This document shows positions 54,318 to 62,743 of a stretch of 64,000 nucleotides of DNA, piece by piece. The notes under the pieces were generated by a model, which was given only the letters and a program-made list of their open reading frames with translations, did not search any database and was not told the DNA's origin. Within the stretch, counting starts at the first letter, position 1. Each line of letters begins with the position of its first letter. Both the position numbers and the translations under genes were made by a program. Location of the stretch: the NCBI RefSeq assembly GCF_028882275.1, contig NZ_JARBUT010000011.1, forward strand, positions 1 through 64,000, written 5' to 3'. This DNA comes from Nocardiopsis sp. N85. Lineage in GTDB: Bacteria > Actinomycetota > Actinomycetes > Streptosporangiales > Streptosporangiaceae.

Positions 54318-54487
54318 TGGGCATCCACATGAACGACCTTTTGGCCGAGGCCATCGAGGCCCTGAACGGCGACCCGGCCCCGGCCGTGGTGGCGGCGGTC
54401 CGTGACGCGCTGTCCCGGTTGCGCGAGACCGACGACCCCGTCCTCGCGCTGGCAGGGTTGGACGCGTTTTTGGAGGGGGGATGTTGA
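54317..54487 (+). CDS. 56-residue acidic protein ending in Gly-Gly-Cys, unknown
   Basis: The start overlaps the stop of the gene before, and GGAGG lies upstream. The protein (MGIHMNDLLAEAIEALNGDP...) is helical and acidic and ends FLEGGC. The next gene begins inside its last codons (ATGTTGA). A leader-like helix with a short GGC tail is compatible with a modified-peptide precursor, but the Cys alone is weak evidence. Confidence 0.5.
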   Translation: MGIHMNDLLAEAIEALNGDPAPAVVAAVRDALSRLRETDDPVLALAGLDAFLEGGC

Positions 54488-54834
54488 TCCCGCCGCTCTG
54501 TAACGAATCCCGTCTGGACCATCAGGCCCGGTTGAGCACCTGCCACCTGGAGACCGGGCATCCCGGCCCGCACGAGGACGCCAGGGGCGAGACCTGGGAA
54601 CCCCCGGGCGTCGTGCTGGAACGCCTGCGCAAGACCTGGGGCCGTACCCATCGGATCGCCTGGACCGGTTCGTTGTGGATGGCCACCGCCTACGACCGCA
54701 CCTCGCACTGGCGCACCGAGATCGAGCCCACCCCTGATCAGTTGGAGGAACGCCTGCGCACCCGCGCCAAGGCCGCGCCCTCCCCGATTCCGCGACCGCG
54801 CGCTTCCGGCCTGGACGCCACCGAGCCGCGATGA
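54481..54834 (+). CDS. 117-residue protein with a GHPGPH motif, unknown
   Basis: The protein starts at the ATG overlapping the previous stop; GGAGGGGGG lies just upstream. Near the N-terminus it has CHLETGHPGPHED, a Cys/His pattern common in small actinobacterial and actinophage proteins that may bind zinc. A Trp-rich middle (TGSLWMATAYDRTSHW) and a charged Arg/Pro tail follow. No family name is known to me. Confidence 0.6.
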   Translation: MLIPPLCNESRLDHQARLSTCHLETGHPGPHEDARGETWEPPGVVLERLRKTWGRTHRIAWTGSLWMATAYDRTSHWRTEIEPTPDQLEERLRTRAKAAPSPIPRPRASGLDATEPR

Positions 54835-55008
54835 CCGGGGCGTGCGGTCCGTCCGCAGGGGGCGTGCTCGGTGTCCCGTACACGACGGAACCCGGCCCTC
54901 CCGGGGGGACCGCCCGCCTCACCCACCGCAACACGTCCGGGCGCGGGCGAAGGTGTGCGCGCGTCCGGACGGCCTTTCTCCCTCGCGATATTCCGAATAG
55001 GAGACGAC

Positions 55009-55221
55009 ATGGCGGCTTCCGCTATGAGGATCGCTCGCATCGACGCACCGGAACCGGCACCGACCCGGGCCCTCGTCCTTCTTCCCACCCCCACGGCCGC
55101 TGTCTGCGGCATGTGCAACGGGCAGCGCGGATGGTGGGAGACCACCGACGGCCAGTCGCCGGGCAAGGCCATCCGCCGTTGGATCGCCTGCTCGGGCTGC
55201 AAGGGGACGGGGGAGGTCTGA
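55009..55221 (+). CDS. 70-residue DnaJ-like zinc-finger protein
   Basis: An ATG follows AGGAG by 5 nt. Two Cys motifs, CGMCNGQRGWW near residue 33 and CSGCKGTGEV at the C-terminus, form a CxxCxG...CxxCxGxG pair like one zinc site of the DnaJ central domain. Between them is a variable loop. Such stand-alone mini zinc proteins are frequent in actinomycete accessory DNA. Its stop overlaps the start of the methyltransferase gene (TGATGG). Confidence 0.65.
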   Translation: MAASAMRIARIDAPEPAPTRALVLLPTPTAAVCGMCNGQRGWWETTDGQSPGKAIRRWIACSGCKGTGEV

Positions 55222-56372
55222 TGGGGAACACCGAGAACATGGACCACCTCTCCTCGGCCCTGTCCCTCGCCGACGACCTCCTGACGAACGGCGTTCCGGA
55301 CCGGATCGCCGGGCTGTTCGGCAAGGTGCCCCGGCACCTCTTCCTCCCGGACCTCCTCTGGACCGAGGACCGTCGTCGGCTGGACCGCGCCACCGAACCC
55401 GACGAGTGGTGGGACGCCGTCTACAGCGATCAGGCCCTGGTCACCCAGCGAGACGACGGCCGCCCGAACGGACCGGGCGTCCCGACCTCCTCGTCCTCCG
55501 CGCCGACGATGATGGCGCGCATGCTCATGGCGGCGGTGTGCGAACCTGGGCGACACGTGCTCGAAATCGGCACGGGAACGGGGTTCAACGCCGCGCTGCT
55601 GTCGGAAGTCGTGGGCGACGACCACGTGACCAGTGTTGAGATCGACCCGGGCCTGGCCGGTGTCGCCCGCGCCGCACTGCGTGAGGCGGGGTACGCGCCC
55701 GGGGTGATCACGGGGGACGGTGAGGCGGACCTGCCGGACGGCGCGTTCGATCGGCTCATCGCCACCTGCACGTTCTCCCGGATTCCAGGGGCCTGGCGGC
55801 GTCGGCTCGTCGACGGCGGGCGGGTCGTCGCCCCGTGGGCTCCGGATCCGGGGCTGCCGGGCGGGGCGCTCGCGGTTCTGGACGCGGTCGCTCCGGGAGT
55901 GCTAGAAGGGCGTTTCGAGGGGACGCTGTCGTTCATGTGGGCGCGCGGTCAGCGCTATGTGTCGGGGCCGGCCCCGGACCCGGAGGCGACACCGGACCGG
56001 GCGGAGTCGCGCGACGCGGATCCGCGTGAGCCTTTGCTGGAAGGGGAAACGACGGTGCTGCTGTCGCTGCTGGTTCCGCAGTGGCGGATGGGCATGCATG
56101 TGGAGCCGGGGGCGGTGGAGTCGTATCTCTGGGTGGCGTCCACAGGCTGTGGATCGTGGGCGCGACTGTACGGGGACGGGCGTGTGGAGCAGAGCGGATC
56201 TCGTCTGCTGGTGGACGAGTTCGACGCGGCCTTGGGGCGGTGGCGGTCGTGGGGTGAGCCCGGGGTGGAACGCTTCGGTTTGACGGTGGACGCTCGGAGC
56301 GGTCTTCATCGCCTGTGGCATGAGACCCCGGACCGGCTGCTCTGGTCTCTGCCCCACCCACCAGAGGCATAG
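55221..56372 (+). CDS. Protein-L-isoaspartate-type (PCMT-like) methyltransferase
   Basis: The protein has 383 residues. The N-terminal PCMT fold has SQ-type entry LVTQRDDGRP and SSSAPTMMARML, SAM motif VLEIGTGTGFNAALL near 112, VEIDPGL and GEADLPDGAFDRLIATCTF. The C-terminal third (GSRLLVDEFDAALGRWRSWGEPGVERFGLTVDA) resembles the extension seen in methyltransferases of actinomycete ATP-grasp or FxLD peptide-modification loci. No ATP-grasp maturase is present here. The ATG at 55221 overlaps the preceding stop. The gene ends 127 bp before the first CRISPR repeat. Confidence 0.8.
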   Translation: MGNTENMDHLSSALSLADDLLTNGVPDRIAGLFGKVPRHLFLPDLLWTEDRRRLDRATEPDEWWDAVYSDQALVTQRDDGRPNGPGVPTSSSSAPTMMARMLMAAVCEPGRHVLEIGTGTGFNAALLSEVVGDDHVTSVEIDPGLAGVARAALREAGYAPGVITGDGEADLPDGAFDRLIATCTFSRIPGAWRRRLVDGGRVVAPWAPDPGLPGGALAVLDAVAPGVLEGRFEGTLSFMWARGQRYVSGPAPDPEATPDRAESRDADPREPLLEGETTVLLSLLVPQWRMGMHVEPGAVESYLWVASTGCGSWARLYGDGRVEQSGSRLLVDEFDAALGRWRSWGEPGVERFGLTVDARSGLHRLWHETPDRLLWSLPHPPEA

Positions 56373-56498
56373 CGCACGCCCGCCTTCACGAGGTAGAAAC
56401 GACTGCGAGGGCCAAGCGAACCCTTGGGGGATATGTCCGTTTCTTGGAAAGTTGCAAAATCGGTTGGTTTCCATTGGAATCTTCGCAGGTCATTTACT
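56373..56498 (+). promoter_or_regulatory. CRISPR leader
   Basis: An AT-rich stretch (for example GTTGCAAAATCGGTTGGTTT near 56452) lies directly before the first repeat. It is markedly poorer in GC than its surroundings. The array decays at the far end, so new spacers are added here and transcription runs rightwards. Confidence 0.75.
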
Positions 56499-58663
56499 GT
56501 GCTCCCCGCACACGCGGGGATGGTCCCGATCCTCGGCAAGCGCGAGGAGATCCTGGCCGGTGCTCCCCGCACACGCGGGGATGGTCCTAATGGTTCCCCA
56601 TTCCAAGTGGAAAAGGTGGGGTGCTCCCCGCACACGCGGGGATGGTCCCGTGGCATTCACCTTGACGAACATCCGACCCAAGTGCTCCCCGCACACGCGG
56701 GGATGGTCCCACCGATGCCGTCTACTACGCCAGCGACAACCCGTGCTCCCCGCACACGCGGGGATGGTCCCCGGCTGGCAATCGAGCCCGGCGCACCGGT
56801 CATGTGCTCCCCGCACACGCGGGGATGGTCCCGACATGACCGGACACGAGGTCACCCAGGAGGCGTGCTCCCCGCACACGCGGGGATGGTCCCGACCCGG
56901 CCGTGCGGGACGCCGGGCTGTGAGGGTGCTCCCCGCACACGCGGGGATGGTCCCGGTATCGACCGCGTCCGGCCAGCCAGGACACCGTGCTCCCCGCACA
57001 CGCGGGGATGGTCCCGGACATGCCCAGACCCTCATAGCCAGAGCAGAGTGCTCCCCGCACACGCGGGGATGGTCCCTGGGAGGCCACGGTCACGACTGCG
57101 GTCGGGCCGTGCTCCCCGCACACGCGGGGATGGTCCCCGGGCCCGCGCAGCGATGGAGGCCGAGCGCGAGTGCTCCCCGCACACGCGGGGATGGTCCCCG
57201 GACGCTCGCCTATGACGAGCGGGTCGTCATGTGCTCCCCGCACACGCGGGGATGGTCCCGGGTCGGCACCCTCCCCGAGGACGGTGCCCACGTGCTCCCC
57301 GCACACGCGGGGATGGTCCCGACCGCTTCTACGGGCAGGGCCCGTTCGGGTCGTGCTCCCCGCACACGCGGGGATGGTCCCCACTCCACGATCTTGTCGC
57401 GGATCGCACCGGTGTGCTCCCCGCACACGCGGGGATGGTCCCCTGACCTCAACTTGGTCCCAGGGTTTCAATTAGTGCTCCCCGCACACGCGGGGATGGT
57501 CCCCAGCCCGGGGAGAGCACCCCGCCCCGGTTGTGGTGCTCCCCGCACACGCGGGGATGGTCCCCTGACCTCAACTTGGTCCCAGGGTTTCAATTAGTGC
57601 TCCCCGCACACGCGGGGATGGTCCCTCTTCTGGCCCATCGTCCTACCCGCCCACGCGGTGCTCCCCGCACACGCGGGGATGGTCCCCGGCGGGTGTCCGG
57701 GAGCACGTCAACGTGAGCGTGCTCCCCGCACACGCGGGGATGGTCCCGACCTGGCCAAGGACGGCGCGAACATGATCAAGTGCTCCCCGCACACGCGGGG
57801 ATGGTCCCCGGGCGCGCGCGATCACCTCGCCAAGGACGTTGTGCTCCCCGCACACGCGGGGATGGTCCCAGGATGTCGGAGGGGAAGCGGATGATGAACC
57901 AGTGCTCCCCGCACACGCGGGGATGGTCCCCACCGATGACCATCACGCTCGGCATCCTCGCCGTGCTCCCCGCACACGCGGGGATGGTCCTGGATCCGGG
58001 TGGCCCAGGTGATCGCCGGGATCGTGCTCCCCGCACACGCGGGGATGGTCCCCTGGTCGACGAACCGGGCACGACCGCGCTGATGTGCTCCCCGCACACG
58101 CGGGGATGGTCCCGCAGGGTCCTCCCGCCCGGACGGGAGCGGGAGGTGCTCCCCGCACACGCGGGGATGGTCCCCGGCGGCGCCCAGGCCACCCAGGAGG
58201 AGATGAGTGCTCCCCGCACACGCGGGGATGGTCCCTCGCCCCACTCGATGTGGCACGCGGCGGGGGTGTGCTCCCCGCACACGCGGGGATGGTCCCCCCT
58301 CCGCCCACGGGTGCCTGCTGCGGTCCCTGTGCTCCCCGCACACGCGGGGATGGTCCCAGCCAGTGCCAATGGCCGCCCGGGTGGCGCCAGTGCTCCCCGC
58401 ACACGCGGGGATGGTCCCTCGGTGAACGGGTTCGGGGACCCGCTCGCCCCGTGCTCCCCGCACACGCGGGGATGGTCCCCGCACCATCGCGGTCAGGTCC
58501 CGGTCCCGGGCCGTGCTCCCCGCACACGCGGGGATGGTCCCGGGTGGCCGAGCGACTTCTCAAGCGCCGTGATGTGCTCCCCGCGCACGCGGGGATGGTC
58601 CCAGGTCCTCGATCCACCCGTGCCGGTACCCCATCTGCTCCCCGCGCACGCGGGGATGGTCAC
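56499..58663 (+). CRISPR. Type I-E CRISPR array, 36 repeats and 35 spacers
   Basis: A 29-nt repeat begins GTGCTCCCCGCACACGCGGG and ends GATGGTCCC, recurring every 61 bp. The CCCCGC...GCGGGG stem is the usual type I-E hairpin. Spacers are 32 nt except one of 33 nt (58480-58512). Repeats 2 and 25 end in T instead of C. The last two repeats change CACACG to CGCACG, and the last also has an altered first base and 3' end (TCAC), which marks the leader-distal end. Spacers 16 and 18 are identical. No cas gene is found within the window. Confidence 0.98.
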
Positions 58664-58723
58664 ATGCCCTCGGGTACGTGCACGGTCAGCTCACCCGACC
58701 CCCACATGCGAACGGAACACAGA

Positions 58724-58750
58724 GGGCCGGTGCGCTGTGCGCACCGGCCC
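58724..58750. terminator. Hairpin after the CRISPR array
   Basis: Perfect 11-bp arms GGGCCGGTGCG/CGCACCGGCCC surround a 5-nt loop, 60 bp beyond the last repeat. It may end the pre-crRNA transcript or the convergent hydrolase transcript. Confidence 0.6.
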
Positions 58751-58862
58751 CGACCGCGAGATGGGGCCCGCCCCTCAAGGGGGAGGGGGACGGACCCGCA
58801 ACCCTGATTGTTCCCCGGCGTGTCGGTGCGGACACCTGAGGTTTCCCGACCCCGGACCAACA

Positions 58863-58894
58863 CCCCACCGCCCCACCGCCCCACCGCCCCACCG
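58863..58894. repeat. Four tandem copies of CCCCACCG
   Basis: An 8-bp unit is repeated four times without change, just beyond the stop of the hydrolase gene. Confidence 0.9.
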
Positions 58895-58904
58895 GTCGGC
58901 CCGG

Positions 58905-60806
58905 TCAGATCGGCGAGATGACCAACCCGTACACCAGCCCGATCGCCGTCACCGCCAGCCCCGCCAGGGCCGCCAACGACAGGTGGACCCGAGAGAACGG
59001 ACGCAGCCACCCCCGCGCCAAACACACCCCGACGAGCACCGTCGACACCAGCGCCAGCACCCCCGCCACCGTCAGCGGCACCGTCAACGCCGGCGACCTC
59101 TCGATCAACCAGATCTGGGCCCGGTGCAGGTCCATGATCCCGTAGACCAACAACCCCACCCCCGTGAACGCCGCCAGCGCCGTCGCCGTCAACGTCACCC
59201 GCGTCGCCAGGGTGAACCCGTTCCCCGACCGCTGCACCGGGATCAGCACCGTCAACAGCACCAGCAGCCCCGCACCCGCGATGAGCAGGTGGGTCGCCGG
59301 AGTCCCCAGGGCACCCGTGCGGGTGTACACGTTGGTCGGATTCGCGTCGAAGGCCACGGCGACCATGTGCCCGTCGCGTTCCACGAAACCGAGGACGTCC
59401 GTGCCGTTCTCGGCGACGAACACCCCCTCGTCCACCGACACCGGCAGCCACCGCTCGTCCGCCGCGAACTCCCCGATCACCGACAGGGTGCCGTCACCCG
59501 CGTCGCTCACCGTCACGTTGTCGAACAGCGTCACCAGCTTCGCCGGCCCCGACACCGGCCGCCTGGAGGTCACGTACGTCCCCTCGAACGCGCTCAGGTC
59601 GGCAGCGGGATCCGCCGCCCCCGTGGGCGGCTCCTGCGGCGCGAACGTCTCCAGGAACTCGGTGACCACGGCCATCCGCAGGTCCAGGAACGGGTCCCCC
59701 TGCGCCGCGTCGTCCCCGTTCACCGCCACGAACACGCCCGCGCCGATCTCCGGCACGACCACGTACCCCGTGTGGATCCCGGGCAGGTCGCCCCCGTGCC
59801 CGAAGGCCGGTGAGTCCCCGGTCCGCCACTGGTAGGTCCCGTAACCCATCCCCGTGGTGGCGGGGTGCATCTCCTCCTGCCGGCCGAGCATCGCCTCGAC
59901 CACGCCGGCGGGCAGCGCCTCCTCCCCGTCGACGCGCCCCTCGTCCAGCAGGGCCGTCATGAACCGGGCCATGTCGTCGACGGTGGTCACCGCCGCGCCC
60001 GCGGGCACGTCCATGATGTACAGGTCCTCCGCCGGGGTGCCGTCCACCAGGTGCGGGGTCACCACCGGCCGCTCGGCGCGGGCGTCCGGGATCTGCGTGA
60101 ACGCCGTGTCCTCCATCCCCAGCGGCTCGAACACGTGCAGGCGCGCGTACTCCTCGAAGGGGACCCCCGACACCTCCTGCACGATGTACCCAGCCAGCGC
60201 CAGCCCGTAGTTGGAGTAGGCCGTGTACTCGCCCGGCGCGAACAGCGGCTCCGGGACCGCCGTGCGGACGGCCTCACCGAGTTCGCCCCCCTCGTCCCCG
60301 CCCAGGCGTTCCAGCATCTCCGCGAACCCCGGGGTGTGGGTGAGCAGGTCGTGCAGGGTGATGGTCTCCCCCGGCAGCCGCACGTCCTCCGGAAGGTAGG
60401 TGTTCACGTCCTCGGTCAGGTCCAGTCGACCCTCCTCCACCATCGTGAGCACGGCGGCGGCGGTGAACGACTTGGCCACCGACGCCGTCGGGAACACGTG
60501 CACCGCCGGGTCCAACGGCGACCCCTCCGCCAGGTCGGCGTGACCGTGGGCGACCGTGGCGATCGGCCCGTCGTCGGTGACGATCGTCACCGCCACCCCC
60601 GGCGCCCCGTACTCCTCCAGGAGTTCGGCGACCCGGGTTTCGGTGAACTCGCCGGCGCTCTCCACGGTCAACGGCGTGGCGGCGGCCGAGACCGCGGGTG
60701 TGGGGACTCCGGTCGGATCGGCGGAGGCCGGAGCGGCCGCGATCGGGATCGCGAGCACGAACGCGGCCGCCGCCGGTGAGACGAGGCGCGTCATGAGACC
60801 GGGCAT
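58905..60806 (-). CDS. Exported serine hydrolase, class C beta-lactamase/AmpH-like fold, with membrane tail
   Basis: The protein has 633 residues. A signal peptide (LVSPAAAAFVLAIPIAAAPASA) is followed by a penicillin-binding/beta-lactamase-fold domain. Ser and Lys are in TASVAKSFT near residue 110, the Tyr motif in YSNYGLALAGY near 200 and an HGGDLPG motif near 345. A linker domain and about four membrane helices follow from about residue 505 (LLIAGAGLLVLLTVLIPV onward). The catalytic part is outside the cell. Members include D-aminopeptidases, esterases and beta-lactamase relatives; the substrate here is unknown. Confidence 0.88.
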   Translation of the reverse strand: MPGLMTRLVSPAAAAFVLAIPIAAAPASADPTGVPTPAVSAAATPLTVESAGEFTETRVAELLEEYGAPGVAVTIVTDDGPIATVAHGHADLAEGSPLDPAVHVFPTASVAKSFTAAAVLTMVEEGRLDLTEDVNTYLPEDVRLPGETITLHDLLTHTPGFAEMLERLGGDEGGELGEAVRTAVPEPLFAPGEYTAYSNYGLALAGYIVQEVSGVPFEEYARLHVFEPLGMEDTAFTQIPDARAERPVVTPHLVDGTPAEDLYIMDVPAGAAVTTVDDMARFMTALLDEGRVDGEEALPAGVVEAMLGRQEEMHPATTGMGYGTYQWRTGDSPAFGHGGDLPGIHTGYVVVPEIGAGVFVAVNGDDAAQGDPFLDLRMAVVTEFLETFAPQEPPTGAADPAADLSAFEGTYVTSRRPVSGPAKLVTLFDNVTVSDAGDGTLSVIGEFAADERWLPVSVDEGVFVAENGTDVLGFVERDGHMVAVAFDANPTNVYTRTGALGTPATHLLIAGAGLLVLLTVLIPVQRSGNGFTLATRVTLTATALAAFTGVGLLVYGIMDLHRAQIWLIERSPALTVPLTVAGVLALVSTVLVGVCLARGWLRPFSRVHLSLAALAGLAVTAIGLVYGLVISPI

Positions 60807-61051
60807 CGGTTCTCTCTTCGTGGGGGGTGGATGTCCTTTCAGAACCTATGTCCCGGAAACGACGGGAACACGGATGCCAACAGGTCGAAGCATGGTGGTA
60901 CTCACCCCACCCCCGATGGGGGCCGACACCCGCTCCGTCCGGGCGATCCGCCCGGCGACCGTCCGAAGCGACCTCCCCTTCACGGAACCGACACCGTGCC
61001 GCCGGTGTCTCACGAGGTATCGGGAACGATCGAGCCGAGGAGTCATCCCCC

Positions 61052-62686
61052 ATGACCTCACCACCCGCCATCGCTCCGGCGCGGGCCGTGGCCGTCTGCG
61101 CGTCGGTGACCGCGTCGGCACTCCTGCTGACCGGTTGCGGCATCGTCCTCGACCTCACGGGCGGACGCGAGACACCCGTCGTCGAGGAACCCACCGAAGA
61201 GGAGGTGGACCCCCGCCCCGAACCGACCGACCTGGCCTTCCCCTACACCCGTGAAGGCCAGATCTTCCAGGACAACGGGCAGGACTCCACTTTGCGCTTC
61301 GCCATCACCGGCCTGGAGCGCACCGACGAGTACACCGTCCTCTACTACGAGAACACCTACGTCGACCACTTCCAGGGCATCGTCACCAACCTGTCCATGC
61401 CCAACACGCTCATCGACCCGGTCAGCGGTCGGGCGTTCTGGGAGATCACCGACGAGGAGGGCTACTACTACGGTTCGGTCGCCCCGACCCCCGACGGCTA
61501 TCCCGTCGAGGTGGGCGCCACCAACCGGTACCGCCGCTACTTCCCGCGCCTGCCCGACCAGATCAGGCAGATCACGTTCGTGGGCAGCGGGCTGGGCGCG
61601 ATGACCGGCATCCCCGTGGTGGACGTCGAGGAGGAGCAGCCCGACCCCGAGAACCCCAACGGCCCCGACCTGGTCGTCACGGGACCCGCGTACGGCGACA
61701 TCGTCGAGTTCGAGAACCGGCGCCCCGACCCCGGGGCCGAGGAGTGGATCGGCGAACAGGAGAGCTTCGTCGACTCCGACGTCGCCTCCACCACCCGGGA
61801 GGGCGACACCGAGACCGTGGCGCTGAAGGCCGACGTCATGTTCGACTTCGACTCGGTGGAACTCACCGACGAGGCGGAGGAGGTCGTGCGCAGCGCCGCC
61901 CGCTCGGTGGAGCGCAACATCGACCCCGCCGACTCCGAGATCACCGTCATCGGACACACCGACGGGCGCGGCTCCGACTCCTACAACGAGGAGCTCTCGG
62001 AGGAGCGGGCCGAGACCGTCCGCGACGTCCTGGAGGAGGAGCTGGGCTCCGGCTATGACTTCGTGGTGGAGGGCCGCGGCTCCGAGGAACTCATCGCCGA
62101 GGAGGGCGGCTCCGACGACGAGGAGGCGCGCGCCCGCAACCGTCGCGTCGAGTTCTCCTACGTCGTCGACCGCTCCGACGAGGGCGCCACCTCCGGGCGG
62201 GACGAGGGCCTGCTGGGTTCCAGCGAACGGCACGTCTTCCCGCCGGCCGGGTTCGTGGAGGACGACACCGCCGAGGTGGTCGCCTCCGCCACCGACGGCG
62301 ACGTGCGCCTGGACGTGCACCCGCTGCGCCGCGACGGCGCCTACGTGATCAGCACGGTGTCGCTCACCAACACGGGGGACGAGCCGGTCCTGCCCGACAT
62401 GGGCGGCGGTGACGCCGTCATCCCGGGCGCGCCCACCGAGTTCAGCCAGGGCGCGCTGGGCGGGTTCCAGCTCCTGGAGCCCGACACCGACCTGGTCAGG
62501 TACGTGACGGTGCTCAACTTCGGCGGTCAGAGCTACACGGGCTTCGCCGACGAGGTCCACGAGATGCAGCCCGACAACACCTACCAGCTGGTCGCGGTGT
62601 TCCCCGCGCCGCCCCGCGACGTGGAGACGCTGACCCTGCGCGCCGGTCCCTTCGGCGAGATCGAGGACGTGCCCTTCACCGAGTGA
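61052..62686 (+). CDS. OmpA-domain lipoprotein
   Basis: The protein has 544 residues. The signal peptide ends in lipobox LLLTGC, Cys near residue 28. The middle region has two beta-rich segments. An OmpA/MotB peptidoglycan-binding domain lies at about 265-380 (VMFDFDSVELTDEAEEVVRSAA, VIGHTDGRGSDSYNEELSEERAETVRDVL, ARARNRRVEFSY). A C-terminal domain of about 150 residues follows. In a Gram-positive cell such a protein would tether the membrane surface to the wall. GAGGAG precedes the ATG at 61052 by about 10 nt. It is followed by a terminator. Confidence 0.88.
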   Translation: MTSPPAIAPARAVAVCASVTASALLLTGCGIVLDLTGGRETPVVEEPTEEEVDPRPEPTDLAFPYTREGQIFQDNGQDSTLRFAITGLERTDEYTVLYYENTYVDHFQGIVTNLSMPNTLIDPVSGRAFWEITDEEGYYYGSVAPTPDGYPVEVGATNRYRRYFPRLPDQIRQITFVGSGLGAMTGIPVVDVEEEQPDPENPNGPDLVVTGPAYGDIVEFENRRPDPGAEEWIGEQESFVDSDVASTTREGDTETVALKADVMFDFDSVELTDEAEEVVRSAARSVERNIDPADSEITVIGHTDGRGSDSYNEELSEERAETVRDVLEEELGSGYDFVVEGRGSEELIAEEGGSDDEEARARNRRVEFSYVVDRSDEGATSGRDEGLLGSSERHVFPPAGFVEDDTAEVVASATDGDVRLDVHPLRRDGAYVISTVSLTNTGDEPVLPDMGGGDAVIPGAPTEFSQGALGGFQLLEPDTDLVRYVTVLNFGGQSYTGFADEVHEMQPDNTYQLVAVFPAPPRDVETLTLRAGPFGEIEDVPFTE

Positions 62687-62708
62687 CCTCCCGGGAACGG
62701 CCCGGACC

Positions 62709-62739
62709 GGCCCCGTCTCCGCCGCGCGGAGGCGGGGCC
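62709..62739. terminator. Bidirectional terminator between the OmpA and AEC genes
   Basis: A 14-bp stem (GGCCCCGTCTCCGC with GCGGAGGCGGGGCC, one G-U pair) and a 3-nt loop lie between convergent genes. Confidence 0.75.
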
Positions 62740-62743
62740 TTCG

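Noticed and set aside
56320..59813. Long open frames through the CRISPR array on both strands
   Set aside because: They encode only the translated repeat (PRTRGDGP, SPHTRGWS and similar) and arise because no stop falls in the repeat.
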